NCBI RefSeq assembly: GCF_001524445.2
Contig: NZ_CP013418.1
Span: forward strand, 2,666,001-2,730,000
Direction: 5' to 3'
Length of the DNA: 64,000 nucleotides
DNA from: Burkholderia savannae
GTDB lineage: Bacteria; Pseudomonadota; Gammaproteobacteria; Burkholderiales; Burkholderiaceae
In this document: one piece after another, positions 38,256 through 45,977 of the stretch
How positions within the stretch are numbered: the first letter of the stretch is position 1
How the letters are laid out: each line of letters starts with the position of its first letter
Made by a program: the position numbers and the translations under genes
The notes under the pieces: generated by a model
The model's database searches: none
What the model saw: the letters and a program-made list of their open reading frames with translations, nothing else
Told to the model about the DNA's origin: nothing

Positions 38256-40399
38256 ACGCGTTCGATCCGCGCTTTCAGGCGTGGCTGTCGCGCGAGACGG
38301 GGATCGATCCGGCCTCGCTCGGCAACGACTTCGTCGCGCGCGCGCTCGCCGAGCGGATCGCCGCGACGCAGCCGGGCGCGGGCGGCGATGCGGCCGAGCA
38401 GGCCGCACGTTCGCCGCAGCCGATCACGAGCGAAGCGCTCGATGCGTACTGGCAGCGCCTGAACGCGTCGGACGACGAGCGGCGCGCGCTGATCGAGCTG
38501 TTCGTCGTGCCGGAGACGTGGTTTTTCCGCGAGCGCGAGGCGTTCGGCGCGCTCGCGCGGCTCGGCGCGCAGCGGCTGTCGGCTCAGCCCGCGCGCGCGC
38601 TGCGGGTCCTGAGCGCGCCGTGCTCGACGGGCGAGGAGCCGTATTCGGCGGCGATGGCGCTGCTCGACGCGGGCATCGATCCGGCGCGCTTCGAGATCGA
38701 CGCGCTCGACATCAGCGCGCGCGCGATCGCGCACGCGGAGCGCGCGCGCTACGGGCGCAACTCGTTTCGCGGCCACGCGCTCGGCTTTCGCGGCCGGCAC
38801 TTCAAGGCGGCGGCCGACGCCTGGGTGCTCGACGAGCGAGTGCGCGCGTGCGTGCGGTTCCGGCAGGCGAATCTGCTCGATCTGCTCGGCTGCCCCGGTC
38901 AACCGTACGACTTCGTGTTTTGCCGCAACGTGCTGATCTATTTCGATCGCGACGCGCAGGATCGCGTCGTGCGGATCGTCGAGGAGCAGCTCGACGAGCG
39001 CGGAATCCTGTTCGTCGGGCCGGCCGAGACGGGGGTCGTGATGCGGCAGGGGTTGACGTCCGCGCAGATTCCGTTGGCATTCGCGTTTCGCAAGCCGGCC
39101 GTGGACGCGTCGGCGTGGCCCGGCGCGAACGGCACCGGCGCGCATGCGGCGGGCGCCGCGTGGCGAGGCGGATCGGCGGCGGCGGGCATCGCGGGCGCCG
39201 ATCGCACGTTGACGCTCGGCGGCACGTTGCGCGCGATCGCGCATGAATGGTTCTTCGATGCCGGATGGCCGACGCCCGAGCCGATCGCGCGCGCGATCGA
39301 CGGCGCACCGGCCGAGCCGTCCGCCGGATCGTCGGTGCCCGCGCCGGCCGCGATGCGCTCCGCATCCGAGCCGCTCGCGCGTGGCGGTGATTCCGAATCC
39401 GATTCCGACTTCAGCTCCGATTCCGACTTCGACTTCGACTCCGGCTTCAACTCCGGTTTCAACTCCGGCTCCGATCCCGGCTGGCGGGCCGTCGGCGCAT
39501 TCGCGCGCGCGCCGGACGTCGCGCGGCCCGGTGGCGTCCCGCTCGCGCGAGCGGTTCGCGACGCCGCACGCGCCGCGATCTCGCCGCAAGCGAACGCGTT
39601 CGATGCGGGCTGGGCGGCGGCCGGCGCGTTCTCGCGCGCGCCCGGCGGCGCGCACGCGCACGCCGATGCGTTCGAGCGTGCGGGCGGCGGCGCGCATGTC
39701 GCGGCCGAGCCGCTTGCGCGTCGCGCGAACGTCGCGCGTCCGGCGCTCGAATCGCTGCCCACGGCGGCGGCCGACGCCGGCTGGCCCGCTGCCGGGCCGA
39801 TCGCGCGCGATGCCGGCGCCGTGCCGCGCACGTCCGCGTCGCTCGCGCGGGCGTTCGACACCGCGTGGCTCGCGTCTGGGCCGATCGCCGGCGCGGCCGG
39901 CGTCGCGCAGCCGGCACCCGCGCCGCGCGCGCCCGGCTCGCCGGCGCTCGGCGGCGCCGCCGCGATGGGCGCCGCGATCGACGCCGCGCAGCGCGCGACC
40001 GGTGATCCGCGCATCGGCGCGCCGCCCGAGGCGCTGCTCGACGTGGCCCGCCGCCTCGCCGACGCGGGCGCGCTCGACGCCGCGCAGCAGGCGGTGCATG
40101 CGTCGATCGAACAGTCCGGCCCGTGCGCCGACGCCTTCTACCTGCTCGGCCTGATCGCCGATGCGCGAGGCCGCGGCGACGAAGCGGCGGACTGCTATCG
40201 GAAGGCGCTGTACCTCGAGCCGTCGCATTACGAAGCGTTGACTCATTTGGCGACGCTGCTCGACATAGCGGGCGATCGCGACGGCGCACAGTGGCTGATG
40301 CAACGGGCCCGGCGCGCGGCCCAATACGAATCGGCCGCGTCCGTGACCGACACGGACGGCGGCGAACCGAGAGGAACCCATGGACCGCGACGCCGTTGA
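38252..40399 (+). CDS. wspC: CheR-type methyltransferase with TPR tail, WspC, with enlarged linker
   Basis: The 715-residue protein has an N-terminal CheR methyltransferase (about residues 1-275): SAM motif LSAPCSTGEEPYSAAM, YDFVFCRNVLIYFDRD and GILFVGPAETG. C-terminal TPR helices lie at about 590-700 (AFYLLGLIADARGRGDEAA, YRKALYLEPSHYEALTHLA). It methylates WspA. Between the domains is an unusually long low-complexity linker of about 300 residues. It contains a Ser/Asp/Phe run (about 379-410) and four degenerate repeats of the form D-x-G-W-x-A-x-G (near 409, 451, 508, 536; the last is altered to DTAW). Known WspC proteins are nearer 420 residues. Confidence 0.88.
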   Translation: MNAFDPRFQAWLSRETGIDPASLGNDFVARALAERIAATQPGAGGDAAEQAARSPQPITSEALDAYWQRLNASDDERRALIELFVVPETWFFREREAFGALARLGAQRLSAQPARALRVLSAPCSTGEEPYSAAMALLDAGIDPARFEIDALDISARAIAHAERARYGRNSFRGHALGFRGRHFKAAADAWVLDERVRACVRFRQANLLDLLGCPGQPYDFVFCRNVLIYFDRDAQDRVVRIVEEQLDERGILFVGPAETGVVMRQGLTSAQIPLAFAFRKPAVDASAWPGANGTGAHAAGAAWRGGSAAAGIAGADRTLTLGGTLRAIAHEWFFDAGWPTPEPIARAIDGAPAEPSAGSSVPAPAAMRSASEPLARGGDSESDSDFSSDSDFDFDSGFNSGFNSGSDPGWRAVGAFARAPDVARPGGVPLARAVRDAARAAISPQANAFDAGWAAAGAFSRAPGGAHAHADAFERAGGGAHVAAEPLARRANVARPALESLPTAAADAGWPAAGPIARDAGAVPRTSASLARAFDTAWLASGPIAGAAGVAQPAPAPRAPGSPALGGAAAMGAAIDAAQRATGDPRIGAPPEALLDVARRLADAGALDAAQQAVHASIEQSGPCADAFYLLGLIADARGRGDEAADCYRKALYLEPSHYEALTHLATLLDIAGDRDGAQWLMQRARRAAQYESAASVTDTDGGEPRGTHGPRRR

Positions 40400-41108
40400 G
40401 CGACCACGGATCGCATTCGACATCGACGCTTGCTGGAATCGCATCGGCACGCGCGGCGACCGTTCGTGCGAGCGGCTCGATACGTACCGCCGCTGCTTGA
40501 ACTGCCCCGTGTTCGAGCGTCACGCGGCGCTGCTGCTCGACCGCCCGCTGACCGACGCGGATCTCGCCGACGCGGCGCGCCTCGCCGCCGAGCGCGCGCC
40601 GCGCGCGAACGCGGCCCCGGCCCCGTCGGCGGCGCGCGACGGCGCGGCCGAGACCGTTCATTCGGCGTTCGCGTTTCGCGTCGCCGACGAATGGCTCGCG
40701 CTGCCGATCCGCGTGCTGCGCGAGATTACCGACACGAGATCGATTCATCCGCTGCCGCATCGCCGCAACCGCGCGGTGCTCGGCATCGTCAACGTGCGCG
40801 GCACGCTGCGCGTCGCGGTGTCGCTCGCGGAGCTGCTGAGCCTCGATGCGCGCGCCGATAGCGCCGCGTCGCGCGCGAGCTTCACGCGCATGCTCGTCGT
40901 CGCGCATCGCGGCGATCCGGTCGTGTTCCCGGTCGACGAAGTCGAAGGCGTGCTGCGCTTCACGCCGGCCGAGTGGATGCCGGTGCCGGCGACCGTCGCG
41001 CGCACGGGCGACGCGCATTCGCGCGGCGTGTTCGCGTGGCGCGGCAAGACGATCGGCCTGCTCGACGAGGACCGCCTGTTCGATTCGCTCACGCGGAGCC
41101 TGCGATGA
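40380..41108 (+). CDS. wspD: CheW-like coupling protein WspD
   Basis: The 242-residue protein has a CheW domain in its C-terminal two thirds (AFRVADEWLALPIRVLREI; VLGIVNVRGTLRVAVSLAEL). A WspD-type N-terminal extension reads DACWNRIGTRGDRSCERL and is followed by a cysteine pair in YRRCLNCPVFERH. The extension is shared by WspD proteins and has no assigned role. It overlaps wspC by 20 bp and wspE by four, consistent with a single transcript. Confidence 0.9.
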   Translation: MDRDAVERPRIAFDIDACWNRIGTRGDRSCERLDTYRRCLNCPVFERHAALLLDRPLTDADLADAARLAAERAPRANAAPAPSAARDGAAETVHSAFAFRVADEWLALPIRVLREITDTRSIHPLPHRRNRAVLGIVNVRGTLRVAVSLAELLSLDARADSAASRASFTRMLVVAHRGDPVVFPVDEVEGVLRFTPAEWMPVPATVARTGDAHSRGVFAWRGKTIGLLDEDRLFDSLTRSLR

Positions 41109-43516
41109 GTCACGACGACGATTTCGGCCGCGCGTCGCTGCTCGAGCTGTTTCGCGAGGAGACGCACACGCAGACGCAGGCGCTCTCCGAGCGGCTGCTC
41201 GCGCTCGAGCGCGGCGCGCAGGACGCGGCGACGCTCGAGGCGTGCATGCGCGCCGCGCATTCGCTCAAGGGCGCGGCGCGGATCGTCGGGGTGCCGCAGG
41301 GCGTCGACATCGCGGGGCGAATGGAGGATTGCTTCGTCGCCGCGCAGCACGGGCGGCAGCCGCTGACGCCGTGTCATGTCGACGCGCTGCTGACGGGCGT
41401 CGACCTGCTCGTGCGCGTGGGCGATCCGCAGGCGGCGGCGTTGGTCGCGCAGCACGAGATCGACGCGTTCGCGGCGGCGCTCGCGGCGGCGGATGCGGGG
41501 ACGGGCGACGCGCAGACGGGCGACGCGGGCGAGGCGGATGGCGCGGGCGCGCGCGGCGGCGGGGCGGCGGGCGGAGATGCCGCCGCCGGATCGAGCGGGA
41601 AGACCGACGCGATGCGCGCAAGCGGCGGCGGACGCGGTGCGGGCGATGTGGTCGGCGCGGTCGGCGCGGGCGATGCGAGCGGCATGGGCGGCGCGAGTGG
41701 CGCCGGTGATGCGAGTGATGCGGCCGGTGTCGGTGGCGTTCGCGTTGCATCGGACGCCGGCGAAGCACGCGGCGCATCCGGCTCGATGCGCCGCGTGCGC
41801 GCGGACACGCTGAACCGCCTGCTGAGCCTGTCCGGCGAATCGCTCGTCGAATCGCGCTGGCTGAAGCCGTTCGCCGAATCGATGCTGCGCGTGAAGCGCG
41901 CGCAGCGCGATGCGGCCCGCTCGCTCGACGCGCTCGTCGAATCGCTCGCCGACGACGCCGACCCGCGCGTGCTCGGCGCGCTCAACGAGGCGCGGCAGAT
42001 GTTCACCGACGTGCAGCGCACGTTCGCGACGCGGCTCGACGAGCTCGACCGCTTCGAGCGCCGCAGCTCGCACATCGCCGAGCAGCTCTACGACGAAGCG
42101 CTGCAATGCCGGATGCGCCCGTTCGGCGACGCGACGCGCGCGTATCCGCGCGTCGTGCGCGATCTCGCGCGCTCGCTCGGCAAACGTGTGCGCTTTTCGA
42201 TCGCCGGCGAAGCGACGCAGGTCGACCGCGACATCCTCGACATGCTCGACGCGCCGCTCGGCCACCTGCTGCGCAACGCGATCGACCACGGCGTCGAGCC
42301 GCCCGATGCGCGGCTCGCGCGCGGCAAGCCGGCTGAAGCGGCCATCACGCTCGAGGCGCGGCACAGCGCCGGGTCGCTGCTCGTCAGCGTGAGCGACGAC
42401 GGCCCCGGCGCCGATCTCGCCGCGGTGCGCGCGGCGATCGTCCGCCACAATCTGACCGACGAGGACACGGCCGCGCGCCTGTCCGATCAGGAACTGCTCG
42501 AATTCCTGCTGCTGCCGGGCTTCTCGATGCGCGAGCAGGTGACGGACGTGTCCGGCCGCGGCGTCGGCCTCGACGCGGTGCAGGAGATGGTGAAATCGGT
42601 GCGCGGCGCGGTGCGGATCTTCAACGAGCCGGGCCTCGGCATGCGCTTCGTGCTGCAGCTGCCGCTCACGCTGTCGGTGATCCGCAGCCTGATCGTCGAG
42701 GTCGGCGGCGAGCCGTACGCGTTCCCGCTCGTGCAGGTGCGCCGCACGCTCGAGCTCGACCGCGCGGACATCGACGTGCTCGAAGGCCAGCAGCATTTCC
42801 CGCTCGACGATCGCCGCGTCGGCCTCGTCACCGCGCATCAGCTGCTCGACGCAGGCGAGCTCGACGAGGGTCGGCCGACGACGGCCGTCGTCGTCGTGGG
42901 CGGCGAGCCGGAAACCTACGGCGTCGCGGTCGACCGCTTTCTCGGCGAGCGGATGCTCGTCGTGCAGCCTTTAGACGGACGCCTCAACAAAATTCAGAAC
43001 ATTGCGGCGGGCGCTTTGCTGGAAAATGGCGATCCGGTGCTGATCGTCGACGTCGAGGATCTGATCCGCTCGATCGACAAGCTGATTCGCGGCGGCGAGC
43101 TCGCGAAGGTGCGGCGCGGCGATCAGGACGCGCTCGCGCGGCGCAGCAAGCGCGTGCTCGTCGTCGACGATTCGCTGACCGTGCGCGAGCTGGAGCGAAA
43201 ATTGCTCGAGAAGCGCGGCTACGACGTGACGATCGCGATCGACGGGATGGATGGCTGGAACGCGATTCGCAGCGACAGCTTCGACCTGGTCGTCACCGAC
43301 ATCGACATGCCGCGGATGGACGGCATCGAGCTCGTCACGCTGATCAAGGGCGATCCGCTGCTGAAATCGGTGCCCGTGATGATCGTCTCGTACAAGGATC
43401 GCGACGAGGACCGCCGGCGCGGGCTCGAAGCGGGCGCCGACTATTACCTGGCGAAGGGCGGCTTCCACGACGAGGCGTTGCTCGACGCCGTGCACGACCT
43501 GATTGGGGACGCGTAA
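41105..43516 (+). CDS. wspE: CheA-type hybrid histidine kinase WspE
   Basis: The 803-residue kinase has an N-terminal HPt domain with His52 in MRAAHSLKGAARI and a Gly/Ala/Asp-rich linker at about 118-225. The dimerisation and ATPase domains follow (LGHLLRNAIDHGVEPP; VSDDGPGADL; VSGRGVGLDAVQEM), then a CheW-like domain (SLIVEVGGEPYAFPLVQV) and a C-terminal receiver with Asp in LVVTDIDMPRMDGIEL. It receives the WspA signal and passes phosphate to WspF and probably to WspHRR. The HPt-P4 linker has expanded GDASG/GDAG-type repeats. Confidence 0.93.
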   Translation: MSHDDDFGRASLLELFREETHTQTQALSERLLALERGAQDAATLEACMRAAHSLKGAARIVGVPQGVDIAGRMEDCFVAAQHGRQPLTPCHVDALLTGVDLLVRVGDPQAAALVAQHEIDAFAAALAAADAGTGDAQTGDAGEADGAGARGGGAAGGDAAAGSSGKTDAMRASGGGRGAGDVVGAVGAGDASGMGGASGAGDASDAAGVGGVRVASDAGEARGASGSMRRVRADTLNRLLSLSGESLVESRWLKPFAESMLRVKRAQRDAARSLDALVESLADDADPRVLGALNEARQMFTDVQRTFATRLDELDRFERRSSHIAEQLYDEALQCRMRPFGDATRAYPRVVRDLARSLGKRVRFSIAGEATQVDRDILDMLDAPLGHLLRNAIDHGVEPPDARLARGKPAEAAITLEARHSAGSLLVSVSDDGPGADLAAVRAAIVRHNLTDEDTAARLSDQELLEFLLLPGFSMREQVTDVSGRGVGLDAVQEMVKSVRGAVRIFNEPGLGMRFVLQLPLTLSVIRSLIVEVGGEPYAFPLVQVRRTLELDRADIDVLEGQQHFPLDDRRVGLVTAHQLLDAGELDEGRPTTAVVVVGGEPETYGVAVDRFLGERMLVVQPLDGRLNKIQNIAAGALLENGDPVLIVDVEDLIRSIDKLIRGGELAKVRRGDQDALARRSKRVLVVDDSLTVRELERKLLEKRGYDVTIAIDGMDGWNAIRSDSFDLVVTDIDMPRMDGIELVTLIKGDPLLKSVPVMIVSYKDRDEDRRRGLEAGADYYLAKGGFHDEALLDAVHDLIGDA

Positions 43517-43520
43517 AGCC

Positions 43521-44549
43521 ATGAACATCGGCATCGTCAACGACTTGCCGCTCGCCGTCGAGGCGTTGCGCCGCACGATCGCGCTGCGGCCCGAGCATCG
43601 CGTGCTGTGGGTTGCGACGGACGGCGCACAGGCCGTCGATTTCTGCGTCGCGCAGCCGCCGGACCTCGTCTTGATGGATCTCGTGATGCCGAGAATCGAC
43701 GGCGTATCGGCGACGCGCAGCATCATGGCGCGCTCGCCGTGCGCGATCCTGATCGTCACCGCGAACGTCGGCGCGAATGCGTCGTACGTGTACGAGGCGA
43801 TGGGCGAAGGCGCGCTCGACGCGGTCGACACGCCCACGCTCGAGCAGGGCGGCAGCGCCGATCCGTCGCAGCCGCTGCTCGCGAAGATCGACCAGATCGG
43901 CCGGCTGCTCGCGACGCGCACGCCGTCCGCCGCGCCGTCCGCCGCCGCGCCCGCGCCGCAGGGCGCGCTGCCGCCGCTCGTCGCGATCGGCGCGTCGGCG
44001 GGCGGGCCGACCGCGTTGACCGCGCTGCTGCGGCGGCTGCCGGAGGATTTCCCGGCGGCGATCGTGATCGTCCAGCACGTCGATCAGGCGTTCGCGATCG
44101 GGATGGCGCAATGGCTCGACGGCTACTCGCCGCTGCCGGTGCGCATCGCGCGGCAGGGCAGCGTGCCGCAGATGGGCGAGGTGCTGCTCGCGGCGACGAA
44201 CGATCACCTGCATCTGACGCCGCGCGGGCTGCTCGGCTACACGCGGCGGCCGGAGGAGACGCCTTATCGGCCGTCGGTCGACGTGTTCTTTCACAGCATC
44301 GTCGAGCACTGGAAGGGCGGGGCGATCGGCGTGCTGCTGACGGGCATGGGACGCGACGGCGCGCTTGGCCTGAAGGCGATGCGCACGAAGGGGCATTACA
44401 CGATCGCGCAGGACGAGGCGACGAGCGCCGTGTACGGCATGCCGAAGGCGGCCGCCGCGATCGGCGCGGCGACCGCCGTGCTGCCGCTCGACCGGATCGC
44501 CGATCAACTGATCTCGCTCGTTCCGCGCAGCAAGCATCGCTGGCGCTGA
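43521..44549 (+). CDS. wspF: CheB-type methylesterase WspF
   Basis: The 342-residue protein has an N-terminal receiver with Asp53 (LVLMDLVMPRIDG) and a C-terminal CheB methylesterase domain. The nucleophile is the serine in AIGASAGGPTALTAL, with the histidine in IVIVQHVDQAFAIGMA and the aspartate in LTGMGRDGALGLKAM completing the triad. It demethylates WspA and thereby damps the system; loss of WspF activates the pathway in Pseudomonas. The start at 43521, four bases after wspE, gives the standard N-terminus MNIGIVNDLPLAVEAL. It is the last gene of the cluster; no GGDEF gene follows. Confidence 0.93.
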   Translation: MNIGIVNDLPLAVEALRRTIALRPEHRVLWVATDGAQAVDFCVAQPPDLVLMDLVMPRIDGVSATRSIMARSPCAILIVTANVGANASYVYEAMGEGALDAVDTPTLEQGGSADPSQPLLAKIDQIGRLLATRTPSAAPSAAAPAPQGALPPLVAIGASAGGPTALTALLRRLPEDFPAAIVIVQHVDQAFAIGMAQWLDGYSPLPVRIARQGSVPQMGEVLLAATNDHLHLTPRGLLGYTRRPEETPYRPSVDVFFHSIVEHWKGGAIGVLLTGMGRDGALGLKAMRTKGHYTIAQDEATSAVYGMPKAAAAIGAATAVLPLDRIADQLISLVPRSKHRWR

Positions 44550-44553
44550 GCGC

Positions 44554-44625
44554 GCGTTCGAAGCGTTCGAAGCGTTCGAAGCGTTCGAAGCGTTCGAAGC
44601 GTTCGAAGCGTTCGAAGTCTTCCCC
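44554..44625. repeat. 9-bp tandem repeat, eight copies
   Basis: GCGTTCGAA is repeated eight times head to tail, starting four bases after the wspF stop. Each unit contains the palindrome TTCGAA. It looks like a variable-number repeat in the operon's 3' region. The rest of the spacer up to 44958 has a short CATCGA run near 44664-44683 and no gene. Confidence 0.9.
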
Positions 44626-44958
44626 GAGTTCCCCTTCGCACCGCGGATTCGGCTTCCAATTCGACATCGACATCGACATCGACTTCTGCCTCGATTGCGT
44701 CCTAGCGAAAGCGCGCGCGCTATTCGCCGATAATGTCGAGCGGCAGATGTGCGATTTTCCAGACGTGCAGGAGCGGCGGTCCGCGTTCGGCAGTTTGCGT
44801 TCGGCGGCCGCGCGGGGCGGTTCTGCGTTCGTCGATTCCGCCCGCGCGGCCGGCCGCGGCACGAGCCGGCCGCGCGCGCACGGCCGACGAGCACCGCACG
44901 ATTTCCCCGACGGGCCCGCTGCATCCTGAAACTTCATCCCACGACTCAGGAGAGCATC

Positions 44959-45681
44959 ATGCAAGCGCTTGGCGTGAAGGCGTTGGTTTTCGACGTGTTC
45001 GGCACCGTGGTCGATTGGCGCGCGGGCATCATTCGCGACGCGGGCCCCTTTCTGGCGAAGTATGGCCGCGCGGGGGCCGATCCCGCGGCGTTCGCCGATG
45101 CGTGGCGCGCGAGCTATTCGCCCGCGATGGAGGAAGTGCGAAGCGGCCGGCGGCCGTTCACGCGGCTCGACGTGCTGCACCGGGAGAATCTCGAGGCGAT
45201 CCTGCCCGCGTTCGGCGTCGATCGCGCGAGCGTGCCCGACACCGATCTCGACGAATTGAATCTCGCGTGGCACCGGCTCGATCCGTGGCCCGATTCGGTC
45301 GCGGGGCTCGCCCGGCTGAAGGCGCATTACATCATCGCGCCGCTGTCGAACGGCAACGTGATCCTGATGATCGACATGGCCAAGCGCGCCGGTCTGCCGT
45401 GGGACGCGATCCTCGGCGCCGAACTCGCGCAGGCGTACAAGCCGACGCCCGAAGCGTATCTGCGCACGGCCGACATCCTCGCGCTGCGGCCCGAGCAGGT
45501 GTGCCTCGTCGCCGCGCACAACGGCGATCTCGCGGCCGCGCGGCGCTGCGGCTACCGCAGCGCGTTCGTCGCGCGCCCGCGCGAGCACGGCCCCGCGCAG
45601 ACGACGGATCTGCGCGCGGAGCAGGATTGGGACGTCGTCGCGGCGGATTTCGTCGAGCTCGCGCAGCGGCTCGGCGCGTGA
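44959..45681 (+). CDS. Haloacid dehalogenase type II (HAD superfamily)
   Basis: The 240-residue protein has HAD motif I LVFDVFGTVVDWRAGI with the nucleophilic aspartate, the motif II region IIAPLSNGNVILM, the motif III lysine in LAQAYKPTPEAYL and motif IV in LVAAHNGDLAAARRCG. This pattern is that of (S)-2-haloacid dehalogenases and related phosphatase-like members. The ATG at 44959 follows a CAGGAGAG ribosome site. It stands alone on the strand. The next transcription unit carries a fluoride riboswitch, so a link between halogen release and fluoride export is conceivable but unproven. Confidence 0.88.
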   Translation: MQALGVKALVFDVFGTVVDWRAGIIRDAGPFLAKYGRAGADPAAFADAWRASYSPAMEEVRSGRRPFTRLDVLHRENLEAILPAFGVDRASVPDTDLDELNLAWHRLDPWPDSVAGLARLKAHYIIAPLSNGNVILMIDMAKRAGLPWDAILGAELAQAYKPTPEAYLRTADILALRPEQVCLVAAHNGDLAAARRCGYRSAFVARPREHGPAQTTDLRAEQDWDVVAADFVELAQRLGA

Positions 45682-45836
45682 CGAGCGACGCGGCGCGCGG
45701 CCGGTCGACGGGCCGCGCGCCGTGCCTCGACCGGCCGCGCATGCGCTGAGGGCCGAGGGCGCGCGGCAACCGCCGCGCCGCGTTCGCCGCGACGGTTGCC
45801 GCGCGCGAGCCGCATCGCGTACAATCCGCGGCGACC

Positions 45837-45888
45837 GGAGATGGCATGCCTCCGTACAACCGCCGGCGAGCCGGCTGATGATGCCTAC
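45837..45888 (+). ncRNA. Fluoride riboswitch aptamer (crcB motif)
   Basis: The full crcB-type fold can be traced. GGAG (45837-45840) pairs with CTCC (45850-45853) as P1. GCCGG (45862-45866) pairs with CCGGC (45871-45875) as P3. The P1 loop GGCAT (45843-45847) pairs with ATGCC (45881-45885) as the pseudoknot. The conserved strand CTGATGATGCCTAC closes the motif. It lies 90 bp upstream of the clcF start and matches the Rfam crcB consensus as I recall it. Confidence 0.9.
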
Positions 45889-45916
45889 GCGTTCCTGGGT
45901 GCAGGAGGTCGTAGGC
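45883..45916 (+). promoter_or_regulatory. Putative expression platform of the fluoride riboswitch
   Basis: GCCTACG (45883-45889) can pair with CGTAGGC (45910-45916), with an inner stem TCCTG/CAGGA. The 5' arm shares bases with the aptamer pseudoknot strand, so the two structures are mutually exclusive. The hairpin encloses an AGGAGG. A second hairpin GCGGC-ATCCT-GCCGC (45930-45944) follows. Whether control is by transcription or translation cannot be decided by eye. Confidence 0.55.
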
Positions 45917-45977
45917 CATCCGTCAACAAGCGGCATCCTGCCGCCCGGGTTTGATGTCCTGTCGAATCTGGAAATCC

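Noticed and set aside
38183..40450. Long minus-strand open frame opposite wspC
   Set aside because: Antisense shadow of a GC-rich low-complexity coding region; composition is Arg/Gly/Ala-rich with no recognisable fold.
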